The translations under genes were made by a program, and so were the position numbers. Shown here piece after piece: positions 26,757 through 34,973 of a stretch of DNA of 64,000 nt (its first letter is position 1; every line of letters begins with the position of its first letter). This stretch comes from Acidimicrobiia bacterium (GTDB lineage Bacteria > Actinomycetota > Acidimicrobiia > Spongiisociales > JAHEDJ01). Below the pieces are notes generated by a model that saw only the letters and a list, made by a program, of their open reading frames with translations, was not told the origin of the DNA and ran no database searches. The stretch spans positions 1 through 64,000 of the forward strand of contig DATIPS010000033.1 in the NCBI GenBank assembly GCA_035471805.1, read 5' to 3'.

Positions 26757-27567
26757 AGTCGAGAACTCGCCATGAGCCTCCTTCGCTGGTGAGGGGAACG
26801 TCCAGCCGCAGCTCGTGTCCTGTGAACGTGGTGGCGACGACGCCGGCAGTCGCCAACCCGGCGTCGAGGTCGAGGCTGACGAGATGTGCCTCTGCGAATC
26901 CACCCGCCGGGGATGATCCGTTGATCGGTGCCGACTCCGTCAGGTACCAGTCGAGGTAGCCGGCCACAGTTGCGAGCATGACCTCGTCCGCCGGCAGGGA
27001 CGCTTCTGATCGTGCCGGCACAGGCGACGCCACAGCCTGGGCCGACGGTGAGGGTAGGGCAACAGCCCGCAGCCCCGTTCCCGGTTCATCCACGATGCGG
27101 ACCGCAAAGTGGAGCGCATCGGCCTTCGTGAATCCACCGGCCGACCGCGCCAGAACCTCGGCCCGAACCGTGACCTCCCAAGAGTTGTCCCGCACGCGCA
27201 CGTCGCGCGCGGTGACGTGAGTCACGTAGAAGTTCCCCGACGCCATTCCGGTGAGGGTTGGCGCGTAGCCCAGGAAGGGACTCAGCGAATCCTCGGAGTC
27301 CTCACCGGCCGAGGAGAGGAACGTGAAGACGAAGTCCTCGGCGAATCCGGCTACCCCTACCGGTTCGATGTGTGGTCCGTCGCCCTCGACCAGGATCGTG
27401 GCTCCTGCTCCGATCAGCAGAGCGACGGCCGCCGCCGCTCCGGCCGAGACGGCGCGGCTCCTGCGACGTTTGGCGGTCACGGCGACCGGTGCAACGGGAA
27501 AATGTGCAGGGCCGGACTCGAGGGGAGGTTCGGTGAAGTCGGGGAGGGGAGATCGGGCACCGATCAT
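26737..27567 (-). CDS. Single-pass membrane protein, possibly TcpC/VirB8-like
   Basis: The 276-residue product has a proline-rich cytoplasmic N-terminus, a basic KRRRSR stretch, a membrane helix at about 39-60 and a long outside part. The outside part looks like two NTF2-like halves (GFAEDFVFTFLSS...SLSPFLGY; EVMLATVAGYLDWYLTESAP...EAHLVSLDLD), the layout of TcpC/VirB8-type conjugation proteins. That comparison rests on topology and a few short patterns, so it is tentative. ATG 27567 overlaps the LysM gene stop by four bases. It is likely part of the secretion locus to its right. Confidence 0.65.
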   Translation of the reverse strand: MIGARSPLPDFTEPPLESGPAHFPVAPVAVTAKRRRSRAVSAGAAAAVALLIGAGATILVEGDGPHIEPVGVAGFAEDFVFTFLSSAGEDSEDSLSPFLGYAPTLTGMASGNFYVTHVTARDVRVRDNSWEVTVRAEVLARSAGGFTKADALHFAVRIVDEPGTGLRAVALPSPSAQAVASPVPARSEASLPADEVMLATVAGYLDWYLTESAPINGSSPAGGFAEAHLVSLDLDAGLATAGVVATTFTGHELRLDVPLTSEGGSWRVLDFSPESS

Positions 27568-28334
27568 GGCTCCACCACCGGAAGTGCGAGGACTTCCCCG
27601 GGGTAGATGAGGTCGGGGTCGCCCGACATCAGCCGGCCCCGGTTGGCCGCAATCAGATCGGTCCAGTAGGCGGCGATCTCTGAATCCGATGGAGACGCAT
27701 CGGTGAGGCGGCTGAGGCGGTCCCGGGCAATCGACCACAGGTTCTCACCGGCGGCTACCTCGTGTGCGAAATCCGGTGGCCGGTCGAAAAGAAGATGAGT
27801 GGGAATAGCACTCGCCGTCTCGAGGCCGTGTTGGATCGGTTCTTGAGCCGGCGCTGCCGGGGCCGGGATCGACGCTCCCGGCGGAATGAAAGCGTCTCCG
27901 TCCAAGCCGACGAGAGGTTCCCCCGGCTGCTCGAATCCTGCAGGAGTGGGAATGTAGGTCTGCTCGACGGGTGGTGGTTGCTGTGCCATCGCCGGGGTGG
28001 GAATGACGAGGGTGCCGACCGAAAGGCCGACAGCCAGCGTCCCGTCCACTAGTCGGCGGATCGGTGGAAGGGTCAACCACCGGACCGCACCCAGAGCAGC
28101 CGGAATGTCGGCCAGCCGTGCAGCCAGATAGACGGCCGATGACAAGAGCAACCAGTAGGCCATGCCAAGGGCGACGAAACGCAGCCCCGAGGCAATCGCA
28201 TCCTCCACCCGGGTCGCAGGCGACAGGAGATGGTGCCCGCGGACGCCGAAACCCGGCATTCCACCCAGGGCGTGCAGCGCACTGATGGCTGCGACCTCAA
28301 ACAGCAGGAGAGCGGTGACTTTCCTTCGCATCAT
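27564..28334 (-). CDS. Membrane protein with C-terminal LysM domain
   Basis: The 256-residue product has three hydrophobic segments in the first 115 residues, a proline-rich linker of about 70 residues and a C-terminal LysM peptidoglycan-binding domain at 190-254 (HEVAAGENLWSIARD; LIYPGEVLALP). It would sit in the membrane and grip the cell wall. It is the first gene of a two-gene operon divergent from WXG100 and EccC-like genes. No ribosome site precedes ATG 28334; a -10 box ends 6 bases before it, so the message is probably leaderless. A wall-anchoring role for the secretion machine is an inference. Confidence 0.8.
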   Translation of the reverse strand: MMRRKVTALLLFEVAAISALHALGGMPGFGVRGHHLLSPATRVEDAIASGLRFVALGMAYWLLLSSAVYLAARLADIPAALGAVRWLTLPPIRRLVDGTLAVGLSVGTLVIPTPAMAQQPPPVEQTYIPTPAGFEQPGEPLVGLDGDAFIPPGASIPAPAAPAQEPIQHGLETASAIPTHLLFDRPPDFAHEVAAGENLWSIARDRLSRLTDASPSDSEIAAYWTDLIAANRGRLMSGDPDLIYPGEVLALPVVEP

Positions 28335-28340
28335 GGAGAA

Positions 28341-28402
28341 ATGATATCGATACCTAAATAAGATTGTCAACCGTTGACAAACGTAAAATACTGCAATATG
28401 GT
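28341..28402. promoter_or_regulatory. Divergent promoters sharing an inverted repeat
   Basis: On the plus strand TTGACA (28374-28379), a 17-base gap and TATGGT (28397-28402) form a near-ideal promoter for the WXG100 gene. On the minus strand TTGACA (28365-28370), an 18-base gap and TATCAT (28341-28346) serve the LysM gene. The two -35 boxes lie in the palindrome TTGTCAA-CCG-TTGACAA, so one bound protein could control both. Confidence 0.75.
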
Positions 28403-28442
28403 GCTGATGGGGCGCGAACGTGCCAGAAGAGGAGTGATACGT

Positions 28443-28721
28443 ATGCCTGCATTCGTGGGTGGCAATCTCGAGCAACTAGCCACCTTGACCACCACCTTCG
28501 CCCGGGAGGGCGATCAAGTGCAGCGTCTGACCCGGTCCATCGACGCCAACCTCGGACAGACCCAGTGGACCGGCCTCGTCGCCGACGAGTTCAGGCGGCG
28601 CTGGAACGAGGAGTTTCAGCCGGTGCTGATGAACCTCCACGACGCGCTGCTCGAGGCTTCGCGAGTCGTTGCCGTTCGTCGCGACGCAATCGACCAGGCG
28701 ACCAACCTCCATGGAGCTTGA
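28443..28721 (+). CDS. WXG100-family protein
   Basis: This 92-residue helical hairpin protein has W42-T-G44 at the turn and a polar second helix (FRRRWNEEFQPVLMNLHDALLEASR). It fits ESAT-6/WXG100 proteins, the substrates and partners of type VII secretion. AGAGGAG precedes the ATG, which is strongly promoted by the box at 28374-28402. It overlaps the next gene by one base (TGATG), as expected for a co-folding pair. Confidence 0.88.
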   Translation: MPAFVGGNLEQLATLTTTFAREGDQVQRLTRSIDANLGQTQWTGLVADEFRRRWNEEFQPVLMNLHDALLEASRVVAVRRDAIDQATNLHGA

Positions 28722-29011
28722 TGGAGACGGCGGCACATCTGGAACTGGTCGCAATGCGCTTGAGAGTCGAAGCGACCCGGCTCGATGGAGTGATCGTTCG
28801 GTATGTCGAGCCGGCGATGCGTTTGCTCCCGGAGGTCTGGGTCGGACCGGCGGCCGACCATCTCGAGAGGGAGTTGCTCGGCCATCGACGGCTGCTGCAA
28901 GCAGTGGTGAGCCGGCTCTGCGCCCGGGCCGGATCGCTCGAGTGGCAGGCTGCGGAACTTCGGGCCGCCGAGGCGGCCGGGGCACTCGGAGGTGTGTCTG
29001 GTGCGCTTTGA
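28721..29011 (+). CDS. Second WXG100-size partner protein
   Basis: The 96-residue helical protein has W40-V-G42 between two predicted helices (HLELVAMRLRVEATRLDGVI; AADHLERELLGHRRLLQAVV) and an Ala/Gly-rich tail. Size, position and the WxG turn suggest it pairs with the preceding protein. It is coupled on both sides: a one-base overlap upstream and an 11-base overlap with the ATPase gene. No YxxxD/E secretion tail is evident. Confidence 0.8.
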   Translation: METAAHLELVAMRLRVEATRLDGVIVRYVEPAMRLLPEVWVGPAADHLERELLGHRRLLQAVVSRLCARAGSLEWQAAELRAAEAAGALGGVSGAL

Positions 29012-32000
29012 AGCGCCCGACGGCGGCATCTGCGACATCGAAATCCCTCCGGAAGCTCCGGTTGCAGAGCTCCGGAGGGCCGTCGCCGGTGAAGGAGATC
29101 TCTTCGTAGAGGGTGCCAAGGCCGACCTCGCCGACTCAGTCGGCACCCTGTGGGAAGGATCGCAACTGGGATCCGGCGGGTCCCCATCCTCCCCGGATGC
29201 CGTGGTCGAGGTGGTTGGGGTCGCCGGCATCGATGCCGGAGCCTGCTGGCGACTGGCGCCGGGCGGATACGAACTCCCCGGTCGAAGGGGCCCGTGGGTT
29301 TTCGTCGATTCGTCTGGGTCGGCCAGAGCCTGCCCGGACGGCGTGCCCCGGCCCCGCGCCGTCGAGCCGGGCGATTCGTTCGATGCCGGCGGAACCACTT
29401 GGCTGGTTCGGGCCGTTTCGATCCCGAAAGCGCGTCCCGACCCTGTGCGGGGCCGACGGTCGTTCAATCGGCCGCCGCGCAGCCTGCCGCCCGACCGGCA
29501 AGAGTTGATCGAATGTCCGGTCGCTCCGGAGGAGCCGATCGCCAGAGCGAGGATGGGCTGGGCCATGCTGGCGGGGCCGATTCTCGTCGGCGTGATCATG
29601 GCGTTCGTGTTCCGGCCGATCATGGCGGTCATCGCGTTGGCCGGGCCGGTGATGGTGGCGCTGTCGTGGATCGAGGATCGGGTTCGTCTTCGCCGATCCC
29701 GGCGCGAGAACGCTTCGATCTGGGCGGCTGAACTCGCCGCTTTCGACAGCAATCTGGGCGCGGCGGCAGAAGCGGAGTCCGCCCGGATGTCGCTACGCCA
29801 CCCCGGGCTTGCCGAGGTCGTCCGCATTCCGATCGAGATGAGGTCCGTACTGTGGGAGCGACGGCCCCACCACCCGGACTATCTGCGAGTGTCGATCGGG
29901 TTGGGCCGGAGCCCGTGGAATGCACCGGTGCCTCGAGCACAGGGTGACTCGAATCCCGCGGTGGCTGCGGTCCTGGCGCGGCACGCCCGACTGCCCGTCG
30001 GTCCGGTCGAGCTGGACCTCGGTCCGGGCTCTGTCGTCGGGGTCTGCGGCGATCGTCCGGCGGCCGTCGCCATGGTCAGGGCCATACTGCTGCGACTCGC
30101 CGTTCATCACGGCCCTGCCGACATGCGAATTGCCGTGATCACGGATTCGGCGTCGGATTGGGAGTGGTGCGGGTGGCTCCCACATGCCAGGGTCGACGCC
30201 TTGTCCGGCCGGTGCCGACTGGGAGCAGACCCCACCGATGTCGAGACGGTGGCGGCCAGCCTTTCGCAGGGGGGTGATGAGAACCTGATCGTCGTCACGG
30301 ACGCCGTTGGACTCGACCCGGCGATTCGGAACCGTGTCGTCGCGCTCGCCGAAGCCGGTCTGGTCTCGGGCGTCGTGGTCGAGCGATCGAGCGAGGATCT
30401 TCCCGGCGCTTGTCGGGCGGTCGTGTCTGTTACCGGCGGGTCGGGTGAGCTCAGGGTTCTCAGCGATTCGAGTTCCCCGATCGTCTTTGCCATCGACGGC
30501 GTGCAGCCGGACGTGGCAGCCGTTGCCGCGCGTCACCTATACGGCCTGGACGACCCCGAAGAAGGCGCCGCGGGCGCCGGACTTCCCGCCCAGGTCACTC
30601 TCGGCGCTCTCGTGAGCCGGGGTCCGGGTTTCGAGGATCTGCCTGCCGGGTGGACCAGCCCGCCTGACGGGTTGGTCGCAACGTTGGGAATGACCGCCAA
30701 CGGTGCCTTGACAGTGGATCTGGTGGCCGACGGGCCCCACGGGCTCGTCGCCGGTACGACCGGATCGGGCAAGAGCGAGTTCCTGAGGTCATTGATCGGT
30801 GGACTAGCGGCTCGATACGGGCCCGACCGGGTCACCTTTGCGCTGATCGATTACAAGGGGGGTAGCGCGTTCGACTCGTGTCTCGGCCTGCCCCACGTCG
30901 TCGGGCTGGTCACCGACCTCGATCGGCAACTCGGCAGGCGGGCGTTGCACAGCATCAAGGCCGAGTTACGTCGTCGGGAGGAGACTCTTCGTGAGGTCGG
31001 AGCCGAAGACATCGACGGATACGCAACATTGGTGACCGGACGACCGCTGCCGCGCCTGGTCGTGGTGATCGACGAGTTCGCCGCGCTCGTCGCGGACATT
31101 CCGGAGTTTTCCCCGTCGCTCGCAGACATCTCTCAGCGGGGCCGATCGCTCGGCGTCCATCTCATCCTGGCGACACAGCGCCCGGCCGGCGTCGTCGGTG
31201 AAGCTGTCCGTGCCAACACCAATCTGCGGGTGGCGCTGCGAGTCCAGTCGGCGGCGGACTCAAGAGACGTCATCGACGATCCGGTCGCGGCGCAGCTCCC
31301 GCGCCGGTTCCCTGGGCGAGGCTTCCTGCGCCTCGGGCCGGGTGAGCTGGTTCCGTTCCAGGCGGCTCGCAGCTCCGCACCTGCCGACCCGGGGGACGGC
31401 CCGATTCCGCGGGCGCGGTCCGTCAGGTTTGGATGGGAACCCGTGCCACCCGAGCCGGATCGAGGAGCGTCCTCGGAGTCGTGCGATCTCGAGAGGTTGG
31501 CCGGCGCTGCATCGGCCGCCGTTGCCCGGTTCGGCTGGGCCCCGCCGCACCCGGTCTGGGCCCCGCCGCTTGCCGACACGGTCGACCTGGGTGAGGCCCG
31601 GGGAGCGGATCGCAATCTCATCGGAATGGTCGATGACCCTGATCGGCAGCGCATCGGTGAGCTCACCTGGAACCCTGCTGAGGGTGGGCTGCTTGCGTTC
31701 GGCGTCGACGGTTCCGGTGCTTCAGACGCAGTAATCGCCGCGGCATTCACCGCCGCGCTCGCCGCCACGCCGGACCGGCTCCATATATACGGTCTGGATG
31801 GAGGGGGAGGGGCTCTCGGAGAGATGGAAGACTGGCCACATGTCGGTGCGGTTGTCCGGATTGGAGATCGGGAACGGGCGATCCGGATGATTCGCCGGCT
31901 GCACGGCCAACTGGAAGGGCGCCGCCGGGGTTTCGAGCGGGAGCCCGAAGTGCTGGTGGTCGTCGACCGACTCGAGGCTGTGTTAGGTGCCTTTGACGGA

Positions 32001-32966
32001 CCGGGCGACATGGAGATTCGAGAGGTTCTCGGCCGGGTGATCGTCGACGGCCCGACCTTCGGCCTGTTTCCGCTCCTCGCAACGGCGCGTCCGGGGGCGA
32101 TGCCCTCTTCTCTCGCCTCATCCGTGGCCCAGCGGTTGTGCTTTCGCTTGGCGGATCCGTTCGAATATGCGGCGGTCGGCTTGGTCCCTCGTGAAGTCCC
32201 CGACCTCGGCCGGGGGCGCGGTTTCGACACGGCCGGACGCCTGATCCAGATCGGCCGGCCTTCTGCGGAAGGCCTACGCCGGCTGCTCGAAGCACGGCCT
32301 TCGGTCAACCCGCCCGCACCGATCGCGGTGCTGCCCGACCGAGTACCGGTGGAGGTGGTCTCACCCCTGGCTCGCGTCGCGGACGAGGGTCGGTTCGTCC
32401 CGATTGGAATCGGCGATCGGGACCTCCTTCCCGTCGGTTTTCGTCTGCATGCGGGTGATCATGCTCTGATCGCCGGACCTGCCCGCAGCGGGCGGACGAC
32501 CACGCTCGTCTCTATTGCTCACACGGCTGCCGCAGGTGATCCGACGCTCGAGGTCATCGCGCTGGCCCGGCCCGGATCCGTGCTGGCCGAAGCAGCAGGG
32601 ATCTGCTGCTCGTCTGTCGAAGAACTCATCGAGGTGGTGGGTGACAAATCCGGCGTGGCTCTGGTGCTGATCGACGACGCCGAACGGGTGGACCATCCGC
32701 GATTGAACGACGTGTTCGGGCTTCACCAGAGCCGGCTGCACGTGATCGCCGCCGGCAGGGCAGACGCCCTGCGGGGCCTCTATCAACACTGGACTCGGGA
32801 TCTACGCCGATGCCGTCTCGGAGTGTCGCTCCGTCCGCAACCGGAGGTCGACGGAGAGCTGTGGCAGACACAGTTCCCCCGGCGCGGGCCGGTCTTTCAT
32901 CAGCCGGGCCGTGGGTACCTGGTTTCCGGTGGAGGGATCGAGGTCGTGCAGGTCGCCGCATCCTGA
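29001..32966 (+). CDS. EccC/EssC-like FtsK-SpoIIIE ATPase of type VII secretion
   Basis: The 1321-residue product starts with a region that looks ubiquitin-like (VRFEAPDGGICDIEIP), followed by an FHA-like stretch around residues 75-140. Two membrane helices lie near 185-225 (WAMLAGPILVGVIMAFVF). Three FtsK-type ATPase domains follow: the first with an intact Walker A GTTGSGKS at 585-592 and Walker B VVVIDE ending at 692, the second with GVDGSGAS at 901-908 lacking the lysine, and the third with GPARSGRTT at 1159-1167. Active first and degenerate later domains are typical of EccC/EssC. GTG 29001 is chosen because GGAGGT ends 7 bases before it; GTG 28992 would overlap that site. Confidence 0.92.
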   Translation: MRFEAPDGGICDIEIPPEAPVAELRRAVAGEGDLFVEGAKADLADSVGTLWEGSQLGSGGSPSSPDAVVEVVGVAGIDAGACWRLAPGGYELPGRRGPWVFVDSSGSARACPDGVPRPRAVEPGDSFDAGGTTWLVRAVSIPKARPDPVRGRRSFNRPPRSLPPDRQELIECPVAPEEPIARARMGWAMLAGPILVGVIMAFVFRPIMAVIALAGPVMVALSWIEDRVRLRRSRRENASIWAAELAAFDSNLGAAAEAESARMSLRHPGLAEVVRIPIEMRSVLWERRPHHPDYLRVSIGLGRSPWNAPVPRAQGDSNPAVAAVLARHARLPVGPVELDLGPGSVVGVCGDRPAAVAMVRAILLRLAVHHGPADMRIAVITDSASDWEWCGWLPHARVDALSGRCRLGADPTDVETVAASLSQGGDENLIVVTDAVGLDPAIRNRVVALAEAGLVSGVVVERSSEDLPGACRAVVSVTGGSGELRVLSDSSSPIVFAIDGVQPDVAAVAARHLYGLDDPEEGAAGAGLPAQVTLGALVSRGPGFEDLPAGWTSPPDGLVATLGMTANGALTVDLVADGPHGLVAGTTGSGKSEFLRSLIGGLAARYGPDRVTFALIDYKGGSAFDSCLGLPHVVGLVTDLDRQLGRRALHSIKAELRRREETLREVGAEDIDGYATLVTGRPLPRLVVVIDEFAALVADIPEFSPSLADISQRGRSLGVHLILATQRPAGVVGEAVRANTNLRVALRVQSAADSRDVIDDPVAAQLPRRFPGRGFLRLGPGELVPFQAARSSAPADPGDGPIPRARSVRFGWEPVPPEPDRGASSESCDLERLAGAASAAVARFGWAPPHPVWAPPLADTVDLGEARGADRNLIGMVDDPDRQRIGELTWNPAEGGLLAFGVDGSGASDAVIAAAFTAALAATPDRLHIYGLDGGGGALGEMEDWPHVGAVVRIGDRERAIRMIRRLHGQLEGRRRGFEREPEVLVVVDRLEAVLGAFDGPGDMEIREVLGRVIVDGPTFGLFPLLATARPGAMPSSLASSVAQRLCFRLADPFEYAAVGLVPREVPDLGRGRGFDTAGRLIQIGRPSAEGLRRLLEARPSVNPPAPIAVLPDRVPVEVVSPLARVADEGRFVPIGIGDRDLLPVGFRLHAGDHALIAGPARSGRTTTLVSIAHTAAAGDPTLEVIALARPGSVLAEAAGICCSSVEELIEVVGDKSGVALVLIDDAERVDHPRLNDVFGLHQSRLHVIAAGRADALRGLYQHWTRDLRRCRLGVSLRPQPEVDGELWQTQFPRRGPVFHQPGRGYLVSGGGIEVVQVAAS

Positions 32967-33010
32967 CCGGCGAGCGGTACGATGGTGTGTCCGGCAAACA
33001 AGGAGACGAC

Positions 33011-33238
33011 GTGCGCGTCCGCATCGGCATCAGTGACAGCAGGGAGATCGAGCTCGAGGTCAAGGACGAGAACTCGTTCAGGGCTGAAGTCGAAGCCGCC
33101 TTCTCGCAAGAGTCGTCGCGGGTGCTCTGGGTCACCGACACGAAAGGCAGGGCGGTGGGAATCCCGGCGGACAAGATCGCCTATGTGGAGGTCGAGACCC
33201 AGGACAAACGGCAGAGCGTGGGTTTCTCAGCCGACTGA
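33011..33238 (+). CDS. DUF3107 protein
   Basis: This small (75-residue) soluble protein belongs to the actinobacterial DUF3107 family. It begins VRIGISDSREIELEVKDE and has the conserved core VLWVTDTKGRAVGIPADKIAYVEV. Start GTG 33011 has AAGGAGA a few bases upstream. Function unknown. It is followed by two repeat copies and a hairpin terminator. Confidence 0.9.
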   Translation: MRVRIGISDSREIELEVKDENSFRAEVEAAFSQESSRVLWVTDTKGRAVGIPADKIAYVEVETQDKRQSVGFSAD

Positions 33239-33245
33239 ACACCGC

Positions 33246-33355
33246 TTTTCTCGTCAATACTGTTAACGCTGGGGAACCACAGCATTGCTGAGAAACTGCC
33301 TCCCGTTTTCTCGGCAATACTGATAACGCTGGGGAACCACAGCATTGCTGAGAAA
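33246..33355. repeat. Two tandem 50-bp palindromic repeat copies
   Basis: Copies at 33246-33295 and 33306-33355 agree at 48 of 50 bases with a 10-base gap. Each has imperfect inverted ends (left TTTCTCGGCAATACTG, right CAGCATTGCTGAGAAA) around a core containing GCTGGGGAAC. A shorter relative is at 62637-62683. They lie between DUF3107 and its terminator. Confidence 0.9.
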
Positions 33356-33369
33356 AACCGAGCATATGA

Positions 33370-33394
33370 AAGGCCGGCGCATTGCGCCGGCCTT
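33370..33394. terminator. Hairpin terminator between DUF3107 and whiB1
   Basis: An 11-bp perfect stem, AAGGCCGGCGC and GCGCCGGCCTT, has a 3-base loop. It sits between two converging genes and could stop both. Confidence 0.8.
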
Positions 33395-33414
33395 GCTGTT
33401 GAGCGTCGGGGTTG

Positions 33415-33690
33415 TCAGCTGGCCCGGCGGCGGCGTTCCGCCAACCAGCGCTTCCGCAAGCGACGGCGCTCGTCTTCTGCGTATCCGCCCCAAACGCCCG
33501 ACTCCTGATTGGACTGGAGGGCGTACTGGAGGCAATCTTCCTGGACCGAGCAGGAACCGCAAATGATCTTCGCCGAGGCGATTTGTTCTAGTGCGTGGCC
33601 GGTCGTTCCAATTGGAAAGAACAGAGTTGGATCAGAATCGCGACACGAGGCGAGCTGGCGCCATTCGGTAGCAATGGTTTGAGTGAGCAC
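33415..33690 (-). CDS. whiB1: WhiB-family iron-sulfur regulator, WhiB1-like
   Basis: The 91-residue product has the four WhiB cysteines (SCRDSDPTLFFP, ICGSCSVQEDC), the turn GVWGGY and a basic C-terminal helix with RRRLRKRW. The CRDxDPxLFFP stretch and size are closest to WhiB1, a [4Fe-4S] nitric-oxide-sensing regulator. Start GTG 33690 has CGGAG six bases upstream. A CRP-type site lies 22 bases upstream; control of whiB1 by the cAMP receptor protein is known in Mycobacterium tuberculosis. Confidence 0.92.
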   Translation of the reverse strand: MLTQTIATEWRQLASCRDSDPTLFFPIGTTGHALEQIASAKIICGSCSVQEDCLQYALQSNQESGVWGGYAEDERRRLRKRWLAERRRRAS

Positions 33691-33712
33691 AGGTAACTCC
33701 GGTTTGAAGGAT

Positions 33713-33728
33713 TGTGAGGTTTTTCACA
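33713..33728. promoter_or_regulatory. CRP/GlxR-type operator before whiB1
   Basis: TGTGA-GGTTTT-TCACA is a perfect copy of the actinobacterial CRP consensus, extended by T and A outside. Relative to the predicted start of transcription near 33734 it is centred about 13 bases downstream, which suggests repression. Confidence 0.8.
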
Positions 33729-33740
33729 AGTAGCTTGGAA

Positions 33741-33769
33741 ACTGTAACGTCTGGGCCGCTACTACACAA
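33741..33769 (-). promoter_or_regulatory. whiB1 promoter
   Basis: On the minus strand the -35 TTGTGT (33764-33769) and -10 TACAGT (33741-33746) are separated by 17 bases. Confidence 0.65.
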
Positions 33770-33790
33770 GGATAAATTTCCGAAATCCTG

Positions 33791-34501
33791 ATGAATGAGA
33801 AACAGACCAAGAAAACTCAATTCGGCGCCCATCGCGGCCTTCGACTTTCTTATCCCGACAATACGCTGGAAGGCGTCACCGCGGCGGCTCTAGTCGCAGA
33901 TTTCGTGGAACTCGACGTCCGCCGGACTGCCGACGGACGAATGATCCTCTCTCATGATCCCACTTTCGGAGAGGTTTTGGTGCACGAATCTCACTGGGAG
34001 GCTCTGCGCCTCATCGATCTCGGCGACGGTTGTCACCCCGCACTCCTCGATGAGGTTCTCGAAGCTCTGCCGGCGTTTCCGCTCGACATTGAGATCAAGA
34101 ACTCGCCGTTGCAGCCGGGTTTTGACGCCGAAGGGGAGTTCGCCGTCTCCGTTGCCCGCCTGGCCCGACCGTTCGATGTGGTCACGTGCTTCTTCTGGCC
34201 GACGATGGATACCGTCAAGGCCGCCCTCCCGCACGTTAGAACCGGCTTGCTGGTCGACGAGGGAGGCTCCGTCGCCGATGCAATGGGCGCAGCCGTCGCC
34301 GGCCGGCATGAGGTGATCGCTCCCCACTTCAGTCTCCTCGCCGGAGCGGAAGGCCATCTGATTGAACTCGCCCACGATGCCGGACTCGAGGTCGTGACGT
34401 GGACCGTGAACGACTCTGCGATTGCCGGTCGGCTCGCTGCGGCAGGTATCGATGGCATCATCAGTGACGACCCGGTGCGGATTCAACAGGAGCAATCATG
34501 A
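33791..34501 (+). CDS. Glycerophosphodiester phosphodiesterase family protein
   Basis: The 236-residue TIM-barrel protein has the GDPD motifs GAHRGLRLSYPDNT, FVELDVRRTADG, ILSHDPTF, PLDIEIK and the ending GIDGIISDDPVRI. It hydrolyses glycerophosphodiesters to glycerol 3-phosphate and an alcohol. It is shorter than E. coli UgpQ-type proteins but complete. It is divergent from whiB1 and overlaps yqeY by four bases. Confidence 0.9.
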   Translation: MNEKQTKKTQFGAHRGLRLSYPDNTLEGVTAAALVADFVELDVRRTADGRMILSHDPTFGEVLVHESHWEALRLIDLGDGCHPALLDEVLEALPAFPLDIEIKNSPLQPGFDAEGEFAVSVARLARPFDVVTCFFWPTMDTVKAALPHVRTGLLVDEGGSVADAMGAAVAGRHEVIAPHFSLLAGAEGHLIELAHDAGLEVVTWTVNDSAIAGRLAAAGIDGIISDDPVRIQQEQS

Positions 34502-34953
34502 GTATCGAGCACGAACTAGCCGAAGAATTGAAGGATGCGCTGCGTGCGGGCGACGCCCGGCGCAAGAACGTAATCCGCGCCGTTCAGACCGAGGCCTCCC
34601 GGGCCAAGAGTGCATCGGGATTCTCGGGCAAGACCGACGACGCCTTCTATCAGGCCGTCATCGGATCTTTCGTCAAGAAGATGGACAAGTCCAGGCAGGA
34701 GTATGCGGAGTTGGGTGAACGGGGCGAGCAGATGGCTGCCGGCCTCGCCTTCGAAGTCGACTACCTGGGCCGCTGGCTCCCGAAGACACTGGACGAAGCT
34801 GCAACAGCCGAGTTGGTCAGAGGTGCGATCGCCGAGCTCGGTGCGTCCGACCCGAAGGAGGCAGGCAGGGTCGTCGGCTTCATCATGAAGGCTCATCAGG
34901 GCGAGGTCGACGGCGGGCTGGTGAACCGTCTGGTTCGTTCCGAACTCGAGTGA
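34498..34953 (+). CDS. GatB/YqeY domain protein
   Basis: The 151-residue helical protein is of the YqeY type (ELKDALRAGDARRKNVIRAVQTE; KDASR-like KKMDKSRQEY; LGRWLPKTL; GRVVGFIMKAHQGEVDG). The domain is related to the tail of the Glu-tRNA(Gln) amidotransferase B subunit and may bind tRNA. Its precise role is unknown. ATGA overlap with the GDPD gene. Confidence 0.9.
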   Translation: MSIEHELAEELKDALRAGDARRKNVIRAVQTEASRAKSASGFSGKTDDAFYQAVIGSFVKKMDKSRQEYAELGERGEQMAAGLAFEVDYLGRWLPKTLDEAATAELVRGAIAELGASDPKEAGRVVGFIMKAHQGEVDGGLVNRLVRSELE

Positions 34954-34973
34954 GCCTTCCCTTCAACTAACCC

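Noticed and set aside
33246-33355. Two repeats as a CRISPR array
   Set aside because: Only two units, a 10-base gap far below spacer length, and no cas genes.
33632-33832. Minus-strand 66-codon frame across the whiB1 promoter
   Set aside because: It overlaps both the promoter and the starts of two well-supported genes.
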